A stretch of DNA of 11,820 bases from JBJKRF01 sp046704785. GTDB taxonomy: Bacteria > Chloroflexota > Anaerolineae > Anaerolineales > Villigracilaceae. Made by a program: the position numbers and the translations under genes. The stretch is from assembly GCA_046704785.1 (NCBI GenBank), contig JBJKRF010000069.1:1-11820 (forward strand). The letters are read 5' to 3'. The notes under the pieces are model-generated. The model made no database searches, was not told where the DNA came from, and was given only the letters and a program-made list of their open reading frames with translations. This document shows, in pieces, positions 6,193-11,820 of the stretch (position 1 is the first letter of the stretch; each line of letters opens with the position of its first letter).

Positions 6193-6206
6193 ATCGTTGT
6201 AACGAT
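6193..6206. promoter_or_regulatory. ATCGTT-GT-AACGAT palindrome upstream of the surE unit
   Basis: Perfect 6-bp arms surround a 2-bp centre. It lies just after the terminator and about 100 bp before the small gene. TTGTAA at 6197-6202 with TATGGG at 6220-6225 (17-bp spacer) could be a weak promoter overlapping it. The rest of 6207-6295 shows nothing I recognise. Confidence 0.3.
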
Positions 6207-6307
6207 TGGTTCTTTGGGATATGGGCGTTGTGGGGCGCTCGCATCCTCACAAATCTACCGCACCCTGCTGATTTCCAGAGAGCCTGACAATTGAAAAGGA
6301 GGCCATG

Positions 6308-6409
6308 ATGGGACTTTTCCTTACTTTGACCATTACTGCCCTTGTTGTTGTGGTAACGGTGGATACAGTTCAGCAACGACGGAAAAACCTGGGGAAATCG
6401 TCCGAGTGA
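6308..6409 (+). CDS. 33-residue single-helix membrane mini-protein coupled to surE
   Basis: The ORF encodes a hydrophobic helix (MGLFLTLTITALVVVVTV, residues 1-18) followed by a basic, polar tail (QQRRKNLGKSSE). AAGGAGG at 6296-6302 is close to a perfect Shine-Dalgarno sequence, 5 nt before the ATG at 6308. An in-frame ATG at 6305 is too close to it but possible. The stop TGA (6407-6409) overlaps the GTG start of surE (6406-6408) as GTGA, the usual arrangement for translational coupling. The charge pattern predicts an anchored helix with a cytoplasmic C-terminus. I recognise no family. It could be a real small membrane protein, perhaps acting with SurE, or chiefly a leader peptide that loads ribosomes onto surE. 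Confidence 0.65.
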   Translation: MGLFLTLTITALVVVVTVDTVQQRRKNLGKSSE

Positions 6410-7206
6410 TCAAACATATCCTCGTTACCAATGATGATGGTATCAACGCACCGGGGCTTTTGGCGTTGGCGCAGGAAATGCGCAAAATTGGGGAAGTTAT
6501 CGTGCTCGCGCCGGATCGTAACTGGTCGGGCAGCGGACACGTCAAAACGCTGGAGCGTCCCCTGCGGGTGCGCGAGGGGCTGCTCGCCGACGGCACGACC
6601 GCTTATACCAGCGACGGTGCGCCGTCCGATTGTGTAGCATTGGCCCTGCTGGGTTTCTTCGATGAAAAGATCGATCTGGTCGTTTCCGGCATCAATCCCC
6701 TGCCCAACCTCGGGCATGACGTCACCTACTCCGGCACGGTCACAGCCGCGATGGAATCGCTGATCTGGGAAGTGCCGGCAGTAGCGTTCTCCTTGGGGGC
6801 TCAAGAGGCTGCCAATCCCCTGGATTATTGCCCTTCGTCGCAGATTGCCCGTCAGGTGGTGGAGATGCTGATGTGCAAGGAGCTACAGACGAGCACGCTG
6901 TTAAACGTCAACATCCCTTATCTACCCTTGGAGGAAGTAAAAGGCATACGCATCACCCGCCAGGGATTGCGCGTCTACCGCGACCGCCTCGACCGGCGCA
7001 TGGACCCGCGCGGGCGGCCCTATTACTGGATCGGCGGCGACGCCCCGACCGGCATCCCGGAGGAGGGCACCGATGTGGGCGCGCTGGCAGCCGGCTACGT
7101 TTCCATTACACCGCTGCAACTCGACCTGACGCTCTATTCTGCGATTCCCACCCTGGCAAACTGGGATTGGATGTTGAAAAAAGAAGGGCCCGGCAAAAAC
7201 GATTGA
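6406..7206 (+). CDS. surE: 5'/3'-nucleotidase SurE
   Basis: The 266-residue protein begins MIKHILVTNDDGINAPG, the SurE signature with metal ligands D10 and D11. It continues with APDRNWSGSGH (36-45; the serine at 41 matches the metal-binding serine), SGIN (94-97) and NLGHDVTYSGTVTAAMES, all diagnostic. SurE removes phosphate from nucleoside monophosphates, and some members also cleave short polyphosphate; it is cytoplasmic and metal dependent. Length is close to the usual 250-260 residues. The GTG at 6406 overlaps the stop of the upstream mini-gene by 4 nt and no independent Shine-Dalgarno is evident, so translation is probably coupled. Its place directly before the pst operon fits a phosphate-recovery role, although surE often sits near stationary-phase genes in other bacteria. 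No clear terminator separates it from pstS. Confidence 0.93.
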   Translation: MIKHILVTNDDGINAPGLLALAQEMRKIGEVIVLAPDRNWSGSGHVKTLERPLRVREGLLADGTTAYTSDGAPSDCVALALLGFFDEKIDLVVSGINPLPNLGHDVTYSGTVTAAMESLIWEVPAVAFSLGAQEAANPLDYCPSSQIARQVVEMLMCKELQTSTLLNVNIPYLPLEEVKGIRITRQGLRVYRDRLDRRMDPRGRPYYWIGGDAPTGIPEEGTDVGALAAGYVSITPLQLDLTLYSAIPTLANWDWMLKKEGPGKND

Positions 7207-7287
7207 GGCATGCGCCCGAAAGATTACCTGGAATCTGCCACACAAGAAAATAAGCCTCACGGGGCAACTGTGCCCTCGCGATTATTT

Positions 7288-7331
7288 GTTAACCAGACGT
7301 TAAACGGTCTTTACCTGGGCTTTAACAGCCG
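7288..7331 (+). promoter_or_regulatory. Pho box: four direct repeats in 11-bp phase before pstS
   Basis: Units starting at 7288, 7299, 7310 and 7321 begin GTTAACC, GTTAAAC, TTTACCT and TTTAACA, each followed by four less conserved bases; TTTGATA at 7332 may be a degenerate fifth. The 11-bp spacing and 7+4 organisation match binding sites of PhoB (E. coli) and PhoP (Streptomyces, GTTCACC-type units). The site ends about 6 bp before a possible -10 box, taking the place of a -35 element as at activated Pho promoters. The likely binder is the regulator encoded at 2172-2882. Confidence 0.75.
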
Positions 7332-7334
7332 TTT

Positions 7335-7346
7335 GATAAATTTATC
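7335..7346 (+). promoter_or_regulatory. Candidate -10 region of the pst operon within a 12-bp palindrome
   Basis: GATAAATTTATC is a perfect palindrome directly downstream of the Pho repeats. TAAATT (7337-7342, 4 of 6 to TATAAT) is a possible -10 box; transcription would start near 7349, leaving a leader of about 35 nt before pstS. There is no -35 match, as expected for a promoter that depends on an activator. Confidence 0.4.
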
Positions 7347-7383
7347 CCGACACAAATCCAAACAAGTTGAAGAAGGAGAAGAA

Positions 7384-8574
7384 ATGCGTAAGAATCTTTA
7401 TGTTTTATTTGCCGTGCTGGTGGCCGTGGCAACCGCTGTAAGCGCTTGCGGTACCGCTCCCACCACGGCCCCGGCCATGACCCAGATGCCTGCGGCGGCC
7501 CCCACTACTACCTCCGCTCCTGCTGCTACCTCTGCACCCACTGCTCTGCCCGCTGGTTCGATTACCCTTACTGGAACCGGTAGCACCTTCCAATTCCCTG
7601 CCGAGCAGGCCTACGCGTACGCTTTCCCGTACGTCGATCCGGCGGTCGTTGTCAACTACACCGGCACCGGCTCCGGCTCGGGAAAGAAGGCCATCATTGA
7701 CGGTACCGTTGACTTCGCCGGATCAGACGCCGTGCTCACCGACCAGGAAACCGCCGATGGCAAGGACCTGCAAATCTATCCGTTCCTGGCTGGCGCGACC
7801 GTGATCGCCTATAACCTGCCCGACCTGGACCCCAAGAGCGACCCGGCCCTGATCCTGGATGGCAAGACGCTGGTTGATATTTACATGGCCAAGATCACAA
7901 TGTGGAATGATCCCGCCATCGTGGCCCTCAACCCGAAGATTGCCTCCAAACTGCCCGCCAAACAGATCACCGTGGTGCACCGCGCTGATGGCTCTGGCAC
8001 GACCGAAATCTTCACCAACGCTCTGACCTCCTTCAGCAGCGATTGGACCGCCGGCGCTGGTTCTACAATCGACTGGCCGGTCGACAAAGCCGGAAATGGT
8101 AAGGGTGGTAACGGCAATCCGGGCGTGACCGCCGAAATCGCGAAGAACGATTACTCCCTGGGCTACGTCGAATATGCCTACGCCGTACAGAACAAACTGC
8201 CCTTCGCCGACATGGTCAACAAAGCCGGCAACGTTGTAACCGCCTCCCCCGATAGCACGGCTGCCGCCATGGCCGACTTCGCTGACGCCTTCACTCCTCA
8301 GTTGACTGCCGTTATCGTGAATGCGCCCGGTGCCAAATCCTGGCCGATCGCTGGTTACACCTACATCATCATTCACCAGCACAACATGACCGACTGCGTC
8401 AAAGCCTCGAAGCTGGTGGAATACATTCATTGGATTTTGACCAATCCGGGTGCTATCACTTACGCCAAGAACTTGGGCTTCGTTCCCCTGCCTGATGCAG
8501 TTCAGAAGAAAGTGATCGCCACCTTGGATCAGGTGACCTGCAACGGTCAACCGGTCATGATGCCACAACAATAA
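7384..8574 (+). CDS. pstS: Phosphate-binding lipoprotein PstS
   Basis: From ATG 7384 the precursor has 396 residues. Residues 1-21 are a lipoprotein signal peptide (MRKN, hydrophobic core, lipobox VSAC) with C22 as the lipidation site. A Thr/Pro/Ala-rich linker (about 24-57) tethers the binding domain to the membrane. The domain shows PstS phosphate-contact motifs: TGTGSTFQFP near its start, GTGSGSGKKA, DFAGSDAVLT, and HRADGSGTTEIF. GAAGGAG precedes the ATG; an upstream in-frame extension to 7210 is rejected because it would cover the Pho box and hide the signal peptide. PstS captures phosphate outside the membrane and delivers it to PstCA. It is the first gene of pstSCAB and is likely induced by phosphate starvation. 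The lipid anchor rather than a free periplasmic form suits a cell with one membrane, though that is inference. Confidence 0.93.
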   Translation: MRKNLYVLFAVLVAVATAVSACGTAPTTAPAMTQMPAAAPTTTSAPAATSAPTALPAGSITLTGTGSTFQFPAEQAYAYAFPYVDPAVVVNYTGTGSGSGKKAIIDGTVDFAGSDAVLTDQETADGKDLQIYPFLAGATVIAYNLPDLDPKSDPALILDGKTLVDIYMAKITMWNDPAIVALNPKIASKLPAKQITVVHRADGSGTTEIFTNALTSFSSDWTAGAGSTIDWPVDKAGNGKGGNGNPGVTAEIAKNDYSLGYVEYAYAVQNKLPFADMVNKAGNVVTASPDSTAAAMADFADAFTPQLTAVIVNAPGAKSWPIAGYTYIIIHQHNMTDCVKASKLVEYIHWILTNPGAITYAKNLGFVPLPDAVQKKVIATLDQVTCNGQPVMMPQQ

Positions 8575-8597
8575 TTTCTGACAACTTCCCTAGTCCC

Positions 8598-8633
8598 GGA
8601 GGGCCCCTCCGCCTAATCTGGAGAGGGCCCTCC
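8598..8633 (+). terminator. 13-bp GC-rich hairpin in the pstS-pstC gap
   Basis: GGAGGGCCC (8598-8606) pairs with GGGCCCTCC (8625-8633) and CTCC (8607-8610) pairs with GGAG (8620-8623), leaving one bulged A (8624) and a 9-nt loop. Only ATCGTCTTTC follows, so it is not a full intrinsic terminator. It starts 24 bp after the pstS stop. More likely it limits read-through or protects the 3' end of pstS mRNA, allowing more binding protein than permease. Confidence 0.7.
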
Positions 8634-8649
8634 ATCGTCTTTCACTCAA

Positions 8650-8717
8650 CGACAAGCTCAGCAACTTTTTTCAATGTGTCGGGACTACACGGTGACAAAA
8701 ATTGCTTGTGCTTGTCG
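8650..8717 (+). repeat. Long imperfect inverted repeat upstream of pstC
   Basis: CGACAAGC (8650-8657) matches GCTTGTCG (8710-8717) exactly. Inside it AGCAA (8660-8664) pairs with TTGCT (8702-8706) and TTTTT with AAAAA (8697-8701), with small internal loops. The fold ends 20 nt before pstC, close to its Shine-Dalgarno. It may be an mRNA structure controlling pstC translation or a processing site; no known riboswitch is recognised. Confidence 0.5.
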
Positions 8718-8737
8718 GAACCTGAAAAGGGACCGGC

Positions 8738-9742
8738 ATGAAAAACACGTCTGCATTAAAAAGAAATGCTTGGCAAGCGCGTTTGAACCGCGCAACCCGG
8801 CACGGGGATATTCCCTGGTCATGGCTGGTAACCGCTATGGCAATTTTTACGCTGTTGGTGGTGATCACCATCGGTTGGATGCTCTGGACCCAATCAGCCG
8901 ATGCGCGCACCCAGATAGGCTGGGGTTTCTTCCAGCCCACACTCAACGCAAACTGGAACCCGGCCAAAGACATCTATCAGGCCTGGCCATTCATCTACGG
9001 TACGTTTATCACCTCGATCGTCGCCATCGTACTGGCGGTTCCCATCAGCTTAGGGATCGCCGTTTTCCTGGCAGAACTGTGCCCGGAAAGATTACGACTA
9101 CCGCTCAATTGGATGATCGAGATGTTGGCTGCCATCCCGAGCGTGGTCTACGGCTTGTGGGGAATTTTTGTGTTTCTGCCTGCGGTCGTTACACCAGTAG
9201 GCCAATTTTTAGCCCCCTTGAGTAAAATTCCAGGGTTTGCAGGGATACTCTTTACCGGGCCGATTTCACAAGACGGCACATCCCGTCTCGCAGCAGGCCT
9301 GATTCTGACCATTATGATCATTCCAACCATCACGGCCATCAGCCGTGATGTCTTGTTAGCCATCCCAGACAATCAACGCGAGGCCTCGATGGGCCTGGGC
9401 GCCACGCGCTGGGAAACCATCTGGCAAGTGCTGTTGCCGTACGGCCTGTCTGGAATACTGGGGGCCGTTATCCTCGGCTTGGGACGCGCCTTGGGCGAGA
9501 CCATGGCCGTCACCATGGTGATGGGAAATGCCAATGAGGCAACGGGTTCCCTTTTGAAGGCCGGTTATACCATGGCCAGCCTGCTTGCCCTGCAGTTTAA
9601 AGAGGCGGTTACGCCATTGCATACCGAGGCCATGCTCGAACTTGGCCTGACGTTGTTCGTCATCACACTCATCCTGAACCTGTTTGCCCGCTTCCTGGTC
9701 TGGCAGGTGGCGCGCCGTACCCCACAGGAGGCCCGCGTATGA
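8738..9742 (+). CDS. pstC: Phosphate ABC transporter permease PstC
   Basis: The 334-residue protein has six hydrophobic segments, the first at about 28-50. A large loop (about 52-83) after the first helix is as expected for PstC. The EAA loop that contacts the ATPase lies at about 215-234 (EASMGLGATRWETIW) and is followed by LGRALGETMAVTMVMGNA, diagnostic for PstC. It forms the membrane channel for phosphate with PstA. AAAAGGGA lies 9 nt before the ATG. The end overlaps the pstA start by 4 nt (ATGA), so the two subunits are translationally coupled. Length agrees with the family (about 310-340). Confidence 0.95.
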   Translation: MKNTSALKRNAWQARLNRATRHGDIPWSWLVTAMAIFTLLVVITIGWMLWTQSADARTQIGWGFFQPTLNANWNPAKDIYQAWPFIYGTFITSIVAIVLAVPISLGIAVFLAELCPERLRLPLNWMIEMLAAIPSVVYGLWGIFVFLPAVVTPVGQFLAPLSKIPGFAGILFTGPISQDGTSRLAAGLILTIMIIPTITAISRDVLLAIPDNQREASMGLGATRWETIWQVLLPYGLSGILGAVILGLGRALGETMAVTMVMGNANEATGSLLKAGYTMASLLALQFKEAVTPLHTEAMLELGLTLFVITLILNLFARFLVWQVARRTPQEARV

Positions 9743-10695
9743 CAACGACGACTCGCTTCCAGGAGTTGATTGCCCGGAATCAAGCCAGGTACAGCCGTAG
9801 ACGGCGAATTGTCAATGAAGTGATGCTCTCGTTGACGGGCCTGTTGACGCTAATGGCGCTCGTGCCCCTGTTCTGGGTTATTGGCTATGTGATCTACCGC
9901 GGCGCCCCGGTTCTTAACTGGGATTTCTTCACGCAGCTCTCTCGCCCGGTCGGTATGTCCGGCGGTGGCGTGCTGTTTTCCATCGAAGGTACCGTCGTTC
10001 TGACAATTTTGGCCTGCCTGTTCGCCATTCCGCCGGGCGTGTTGGCTGCCTTTTACGCGGCGCGCAACCCAAACACGCCCCTGGGCGTTGCCTTGCGCTT
10101 TGGCACGGATGTGTTGGCGGGGGTTCCCTCGATTGTGATGGGACTCTTCGTCTACACCCTGCTGGTCGTCCCGATGAAACATTTTTCGGGCCTGGCGGGT
10201 GGTGTCGCCCTGGCGATCCTGATGCTGCCGACTATCATCCGTACCACGGAAGAGATGCTCAAGCTGGTACCGCATACCCTGCGGGAAGGTTCGCTGGGGC
10301 TGGGTGCGCCTGAATGGAAGACCAACATAAGTGTGCTTTTCCCGGCTGCGCTCGACGGGATCATTACCGGATTTCTCTTGGCTATTGCGCGCGCTACCGG
10401 CGAGACAGCCCCATTATTGTTTACCGCGCTGGGCAACGAGAAATTCGATGTTGTGAGGATCGTCCAGGGGGGCGTCCAGGCGCACCAGAGTATCTTCGAT
10501 ATCATCGGGCGTATAATCAACCAGCCAATCGATTCGTTGCCGTTGACACTCTGGACGTATGCCTTGCAACCTTACCAGGAGCGTATCGACCAGTCGTGGG
10601 GAGTCGCATTGGTACTGATGATTTTCGTGCTACTGATCGAAGTCTTCGCACGTTTGTGGGTTGAGGCTCGCAAACGCAGTTTAAAGGGATCATGA
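9739..10695 (+). CDS. pstA: Phosphate ABC transporter permease PstA
   Basis: The 318-residue protein has a basic N-terminus (YSRRRRIVNE) and about six membrane segments, starting at about 28-52. The EAA motif REGSLGLGAPEWKT lies at 182-194, and ARATGETAPLLFTALG (217-232) is the PstA-specific segment corresponding to GRALGETMA in PstC. IRTTEEMLKLVP just before the EAA loop is also characteristic. It pairs with PstC in the phosphate channel. The ATG overlaps the pstC stop as ATGA, and the pstB start follows its stop by one base. An in-cell role for the complex in signalling to PhoR via PhoU is known from E. coli and would suit the kinase's lack of an outer sensor. Confidence 0.95.
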   Translation: MTTTTRFQELIARNQARYSRRRRIVNEVMLSLTGLLTLMALVPLFWVIGYVIYRGAPVLNWDFFTQLSRPVGMSGGGVLFSIEGTVVLTILACLFAIPPGVLAAFYAARNPNTPLGVALRFGTDVLAGVPSIVMGLFVYTLLVVPMKHFSGLAGGVALAILMLPTIIRTTEEMLKLVPHTLREGSLGLGAPEWKTNISVLFPAALDGIITGFLLAIARATGETAPLLFTALGNEKFDVVRIVQGGVQAHQSIFDIIGRIINQPIDSLPLTLWTYALQPYQERIDQSWGVALVLMIFVLLIEVFARLWVEARKRSLKGS

Positions 10696-10696
10696 C

Positions 10697-11548
10697 ATGA
10701 CGACCGAAAACCATACGGATATTAAGCTTGTTACACCCATACCTGAAGCGCAAGAATTGCCTTCCAAGCCTAAGCAAGATGAGAAGAAATTGGAAGCGGT
10801 CGACGTGAATGTGTTCTATGGCAACTTTCAGGCGTTGGCCAATATCAACCTGACGGCTTTCGCCAACCGCATCACGGCCATTATTGGCCCGTCGGGGTGC
10901 GGAAAGTCGACCCTGCTGCGCTCCTTCAACCGTATGAACGACCTGACAGCCAGCGCCCACGTGGAAGGACAAATTTTGTTGGACGGGGAAGATATCAATG
11001 CAAAAAATGTGGATGTTGTAGAGGTGCGCCGTCGCATTGGCATGGTCTTCCAGCGCCCCAACCCTTTCCCAAAAAACATTTACGATAACGTCGCTTATGG
11101 GCCGCGATTGTACGGCGTGCGGCGCAAGAGCGACCTGGATGGTCTGGTGGAAAAAGCCTTGCGACAGGCCGCGTTATGGGATGAAGTCAAGGACAAGCTC
11201 CGTCAAAGCGGGTTGTCGCTTTCGGGGGGCCAGCAGCAACGTCTGTGTATCGCGCGGGCTTTGGCCGTCGAACCGGAAGTCATCTTGATGGACGAACCGG
11301 CCTCGGCGCTCGATCCCATCTCGACGTTGAAGATCGAGGAATTGATGCATGACATCGTCAAAGATTACACCATTGTGATCGTCACACACAACATGCAGCA
11401 GGCCGCGCGCGTCTCCGACTTTACCGCCATGATGATGATCGACGACGACCGCGCCGGGTGTGTCATCGAGTTTGGCCGTACCGAGGCTATTTTCACCAAC
11501 CCGAAAGATAAACGCACCGAAGATTACGTGACCGGTCGTTTTGGCTAA
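10697..11548 (+). CDS. pstB: Phosphate ABC transporter ATPase PstB
   Basis: The 283 residues include all ABC ATPase motifs: Walker A GPSGCGKST (64-72), Q-loop MVFQRPNPFP with Q119, signature LSGGQQQR (175-182), Walker B VILMDEP with E200, D-loop SALDP and H-loop VTHN with H231. RPNPFPKNIYDNVAYG and the ending DKRTEDYVTGRFG are diagnostic for PstB. It hydrolyses ATP on the inner face of the PstCA channel. The N-terminus carries an extension of some 20-25 residues (KLVTPIPEAQELPSKPKQDEK) ahead of the usual start. AAAGGGA lies 7 nt before the ATG and there is no better internal start before the ABC fold. No phoU follows within the window; the next 266 bp are non-coding or lead into an uncertain gene. 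Confidence 0.96.
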   Translation: MTTENHTDIKLVTPIPEAQELPSKPKQDEKKLEAVDVNVFYGNFQALANINLTAFANRITAIIGPSGCGKSTLLRSFNRMNDLTASAHVEGQILLDGEDINAKNVDVVEVRRRIGMVFQRPNPFPKNIYDNVAYGPRLYGVRRKSDLDGLVEKALRQAALWDEVKDKLRQSGLSLSGGQQQRLCIARALAVEPEVILMDEPASALDPISTLKIEELMHDIVKDYTIVIVTHNMQQAARVSDFTAMMMIDDDRAGCVIEFGRTEAIFTNPKDKRTEDYVTGRFG

Positions 11549-11592
11549 AACCGGGATTGGGAAAAAGAGAAAACAAAGCGGTACTTTATAAC

Positions 11593-11659
11593 CGTTTCCA
11601 GCCTGAATACAGGCAAATCCGACGCTGGTGGCGCCTGTTTTGTTTCGATGTTGGAAACG
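11593..11659 (+). ncRNA. Foldable element after pstB (possible attenuator or regulatory RNA)
   Basis: CGTTTCCA (11593-11600) and TGGAAACG (11652-11659) form a perfect 8-bp closing stem. Directly inside it GCCTG-AATA-CAGGC (11601-11614) is a perfect hairpin. CAGGC (11610-11614) can instead pair with GCCTG at 11633-11637, which is followed by TTTTGTTT, a weak terminator shape. The two pairings exclude each other, as in attenuators. Stems are short, and no known RNA family is recognised. Confidence 0.35.
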
Positions 11660-11660
11660 A

Positions 11661-11666
11661 TATAAT
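11661..11666 (+). promoter_or_regulatory. TATAAT box after pstB
   Basis: A perfect -10 hexamer lies just after the foldable element, inside CGATA-N8-TATCG. The best -35 is TTGTTT (11640-11645, 3 of 6) with a short 15-bp spacer, so the promoter is uncertain. It would transcribe towards the right edge. Two identical TTTGACAA octamers follow at 11718-11725 and 11761-11768, 43 bp apart; neither has a matching -10 box at normal spacing. Confidence 0.35.
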
Positions 11667-11814
11667 GAATTATCGTGACGTACGGGTTTTTGGAACTTTA
11701 CTTTCCGCTAACTGGTGTTTGACAAATTGGGAATACTGTGTATGCGTGAAAAACAGTCTTTTTGACAACTATTTAGAACTTTTCGTGCAGATTTTTGTTT
11801 TCTTCAAAGGCAGA

Positions 11815-11820
11815 ATGAAC
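11815..11820 (+). CDS. Possible start of the next gene (cut by window edge)
   Basis: AAAGG (11806-11810) lies 4 nt before an ATG at 11815, and only two codons are in the window. phoU commonly follows pstB, but nothing here identifies the product. The same frame is open from an ATG at 11665, which could be a longer start with a weaker ribosome site; its translation is rich in Phe, Trp and Cys and not protein-like to my eye. Confidence 0.3.

Noticed and set aside
7210..7383. In-frame upstream extension of pstS adding 58 residues
   Set aside because: It would cover the Pho repeats and bury the lipoprotein signal peptide; the ATG at 7384 has its own Shine-Dalgarno and an immediate signal sequence.
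7723..8571. Long open frame (282 codons) on the minus strand inside pstS
   Set aside because: It is the mirror of a GC-rich, well-identified gene; composition is biased to Gly, His and Val and there is no recognisable domain.
8674..9225. Open frame of 183 codons overlapping the start of pstC
   Set aside because: It is a shifted frame of pstC; the true frame has membrane helices and the EAA motif, while this one has no coherent pattern.
11665..11820. Frame open from ATG 11665 to the window end
   Set aside because: No good ribosome site, the ATG lies within the -10 box, and the translation is rich in Phe, Trp and Cys; a start at 11815 in the same frame is more credible.
1..11820. CRISPR arrays, tRNA or rRNA genes, retron- or toxin-antitoxin-like modules
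   Set aside because: I looked for repeat-spacer patterns, cloverleaf sequences, reverse transcriptase motifs and paired small ORFs on both strands and found none that could be supported.

Overview
The window looks like chromosomal DNA from a free-living bacterium. The genes for phosphate sensing and uptake are in one direction, with a metalloid-type cassette and surE set among them. The PstS lipoprotein has a Thr/Pro/Ala-rich linker, and the transposase-like fragments at the left end recall proteins I associate with Chloroflexota (Anaerolineae-like). That placement is inference from family resemblance; no rRNA or marker gene is present.

Left end (1-508): remnants of mobile elements, namely the last 40 codons of a possible transposase (+) and a 44-codon N-terminal transposase-like fragment (-). 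A lone Wzz-type chain-length/co-polymerase gene on the minus strand follows (509-1789). Its visibly AT-richer sequence and IS debris suggest an accessory segment. A divergent 382-bp intergenic region (1790-2171) holds a candidate minus-strand promoter with a long leader, an 11-bp inverted repeat whose arms are 31 bp apart, and a 10-bp inverted repeat overlapping the probable -10 box of the next gene.

Middle (2172-7206): a PhoB/PhoP-type response regulator and a PhoR-type kinase, 2 bp apart. Next is a three-gene cassette: an ArsR-family repressor with CVC and a terminal CPCPKC motif, a DUF318/ArsP-family permease, and a small CxxC thioredoxin-like protein, closed by a strong intrinsic terminator at 6155-6185. 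Then comes a 33-codon membrane mini-protein with a near-perfect Shine-Dalgarno sequence, overlapping surE by 4 nt (GTGA).

Right end (7207-11820): the pst operon pstS-pstC-pstA-pstB. It is preceded by four direct repeats in exact 11-bp phase (7288-7331), which look like a Pho box for the encoded regulator. The pstS-pstC gap contains a 13-bp hairpin and a second long inverted repeat, plausibly setting the excess of binding protein over permease. After pstB lies an AT-rich region with a foldable 67-nt element, a TATAAT box and the probable start of another gene at the window edge.

Together: the two-component system is expected to sense phosphate limitation through the Pst transporter and to activate pst through the Pho repeats. 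SurE releases phosphate from nucleotides or short phosphate polymers. The ArsR-permease-thioredoxin cassette may protect against arsenic that enters as arsenate through phosphate transporters; this link is inferred from gene order and family, not shown.
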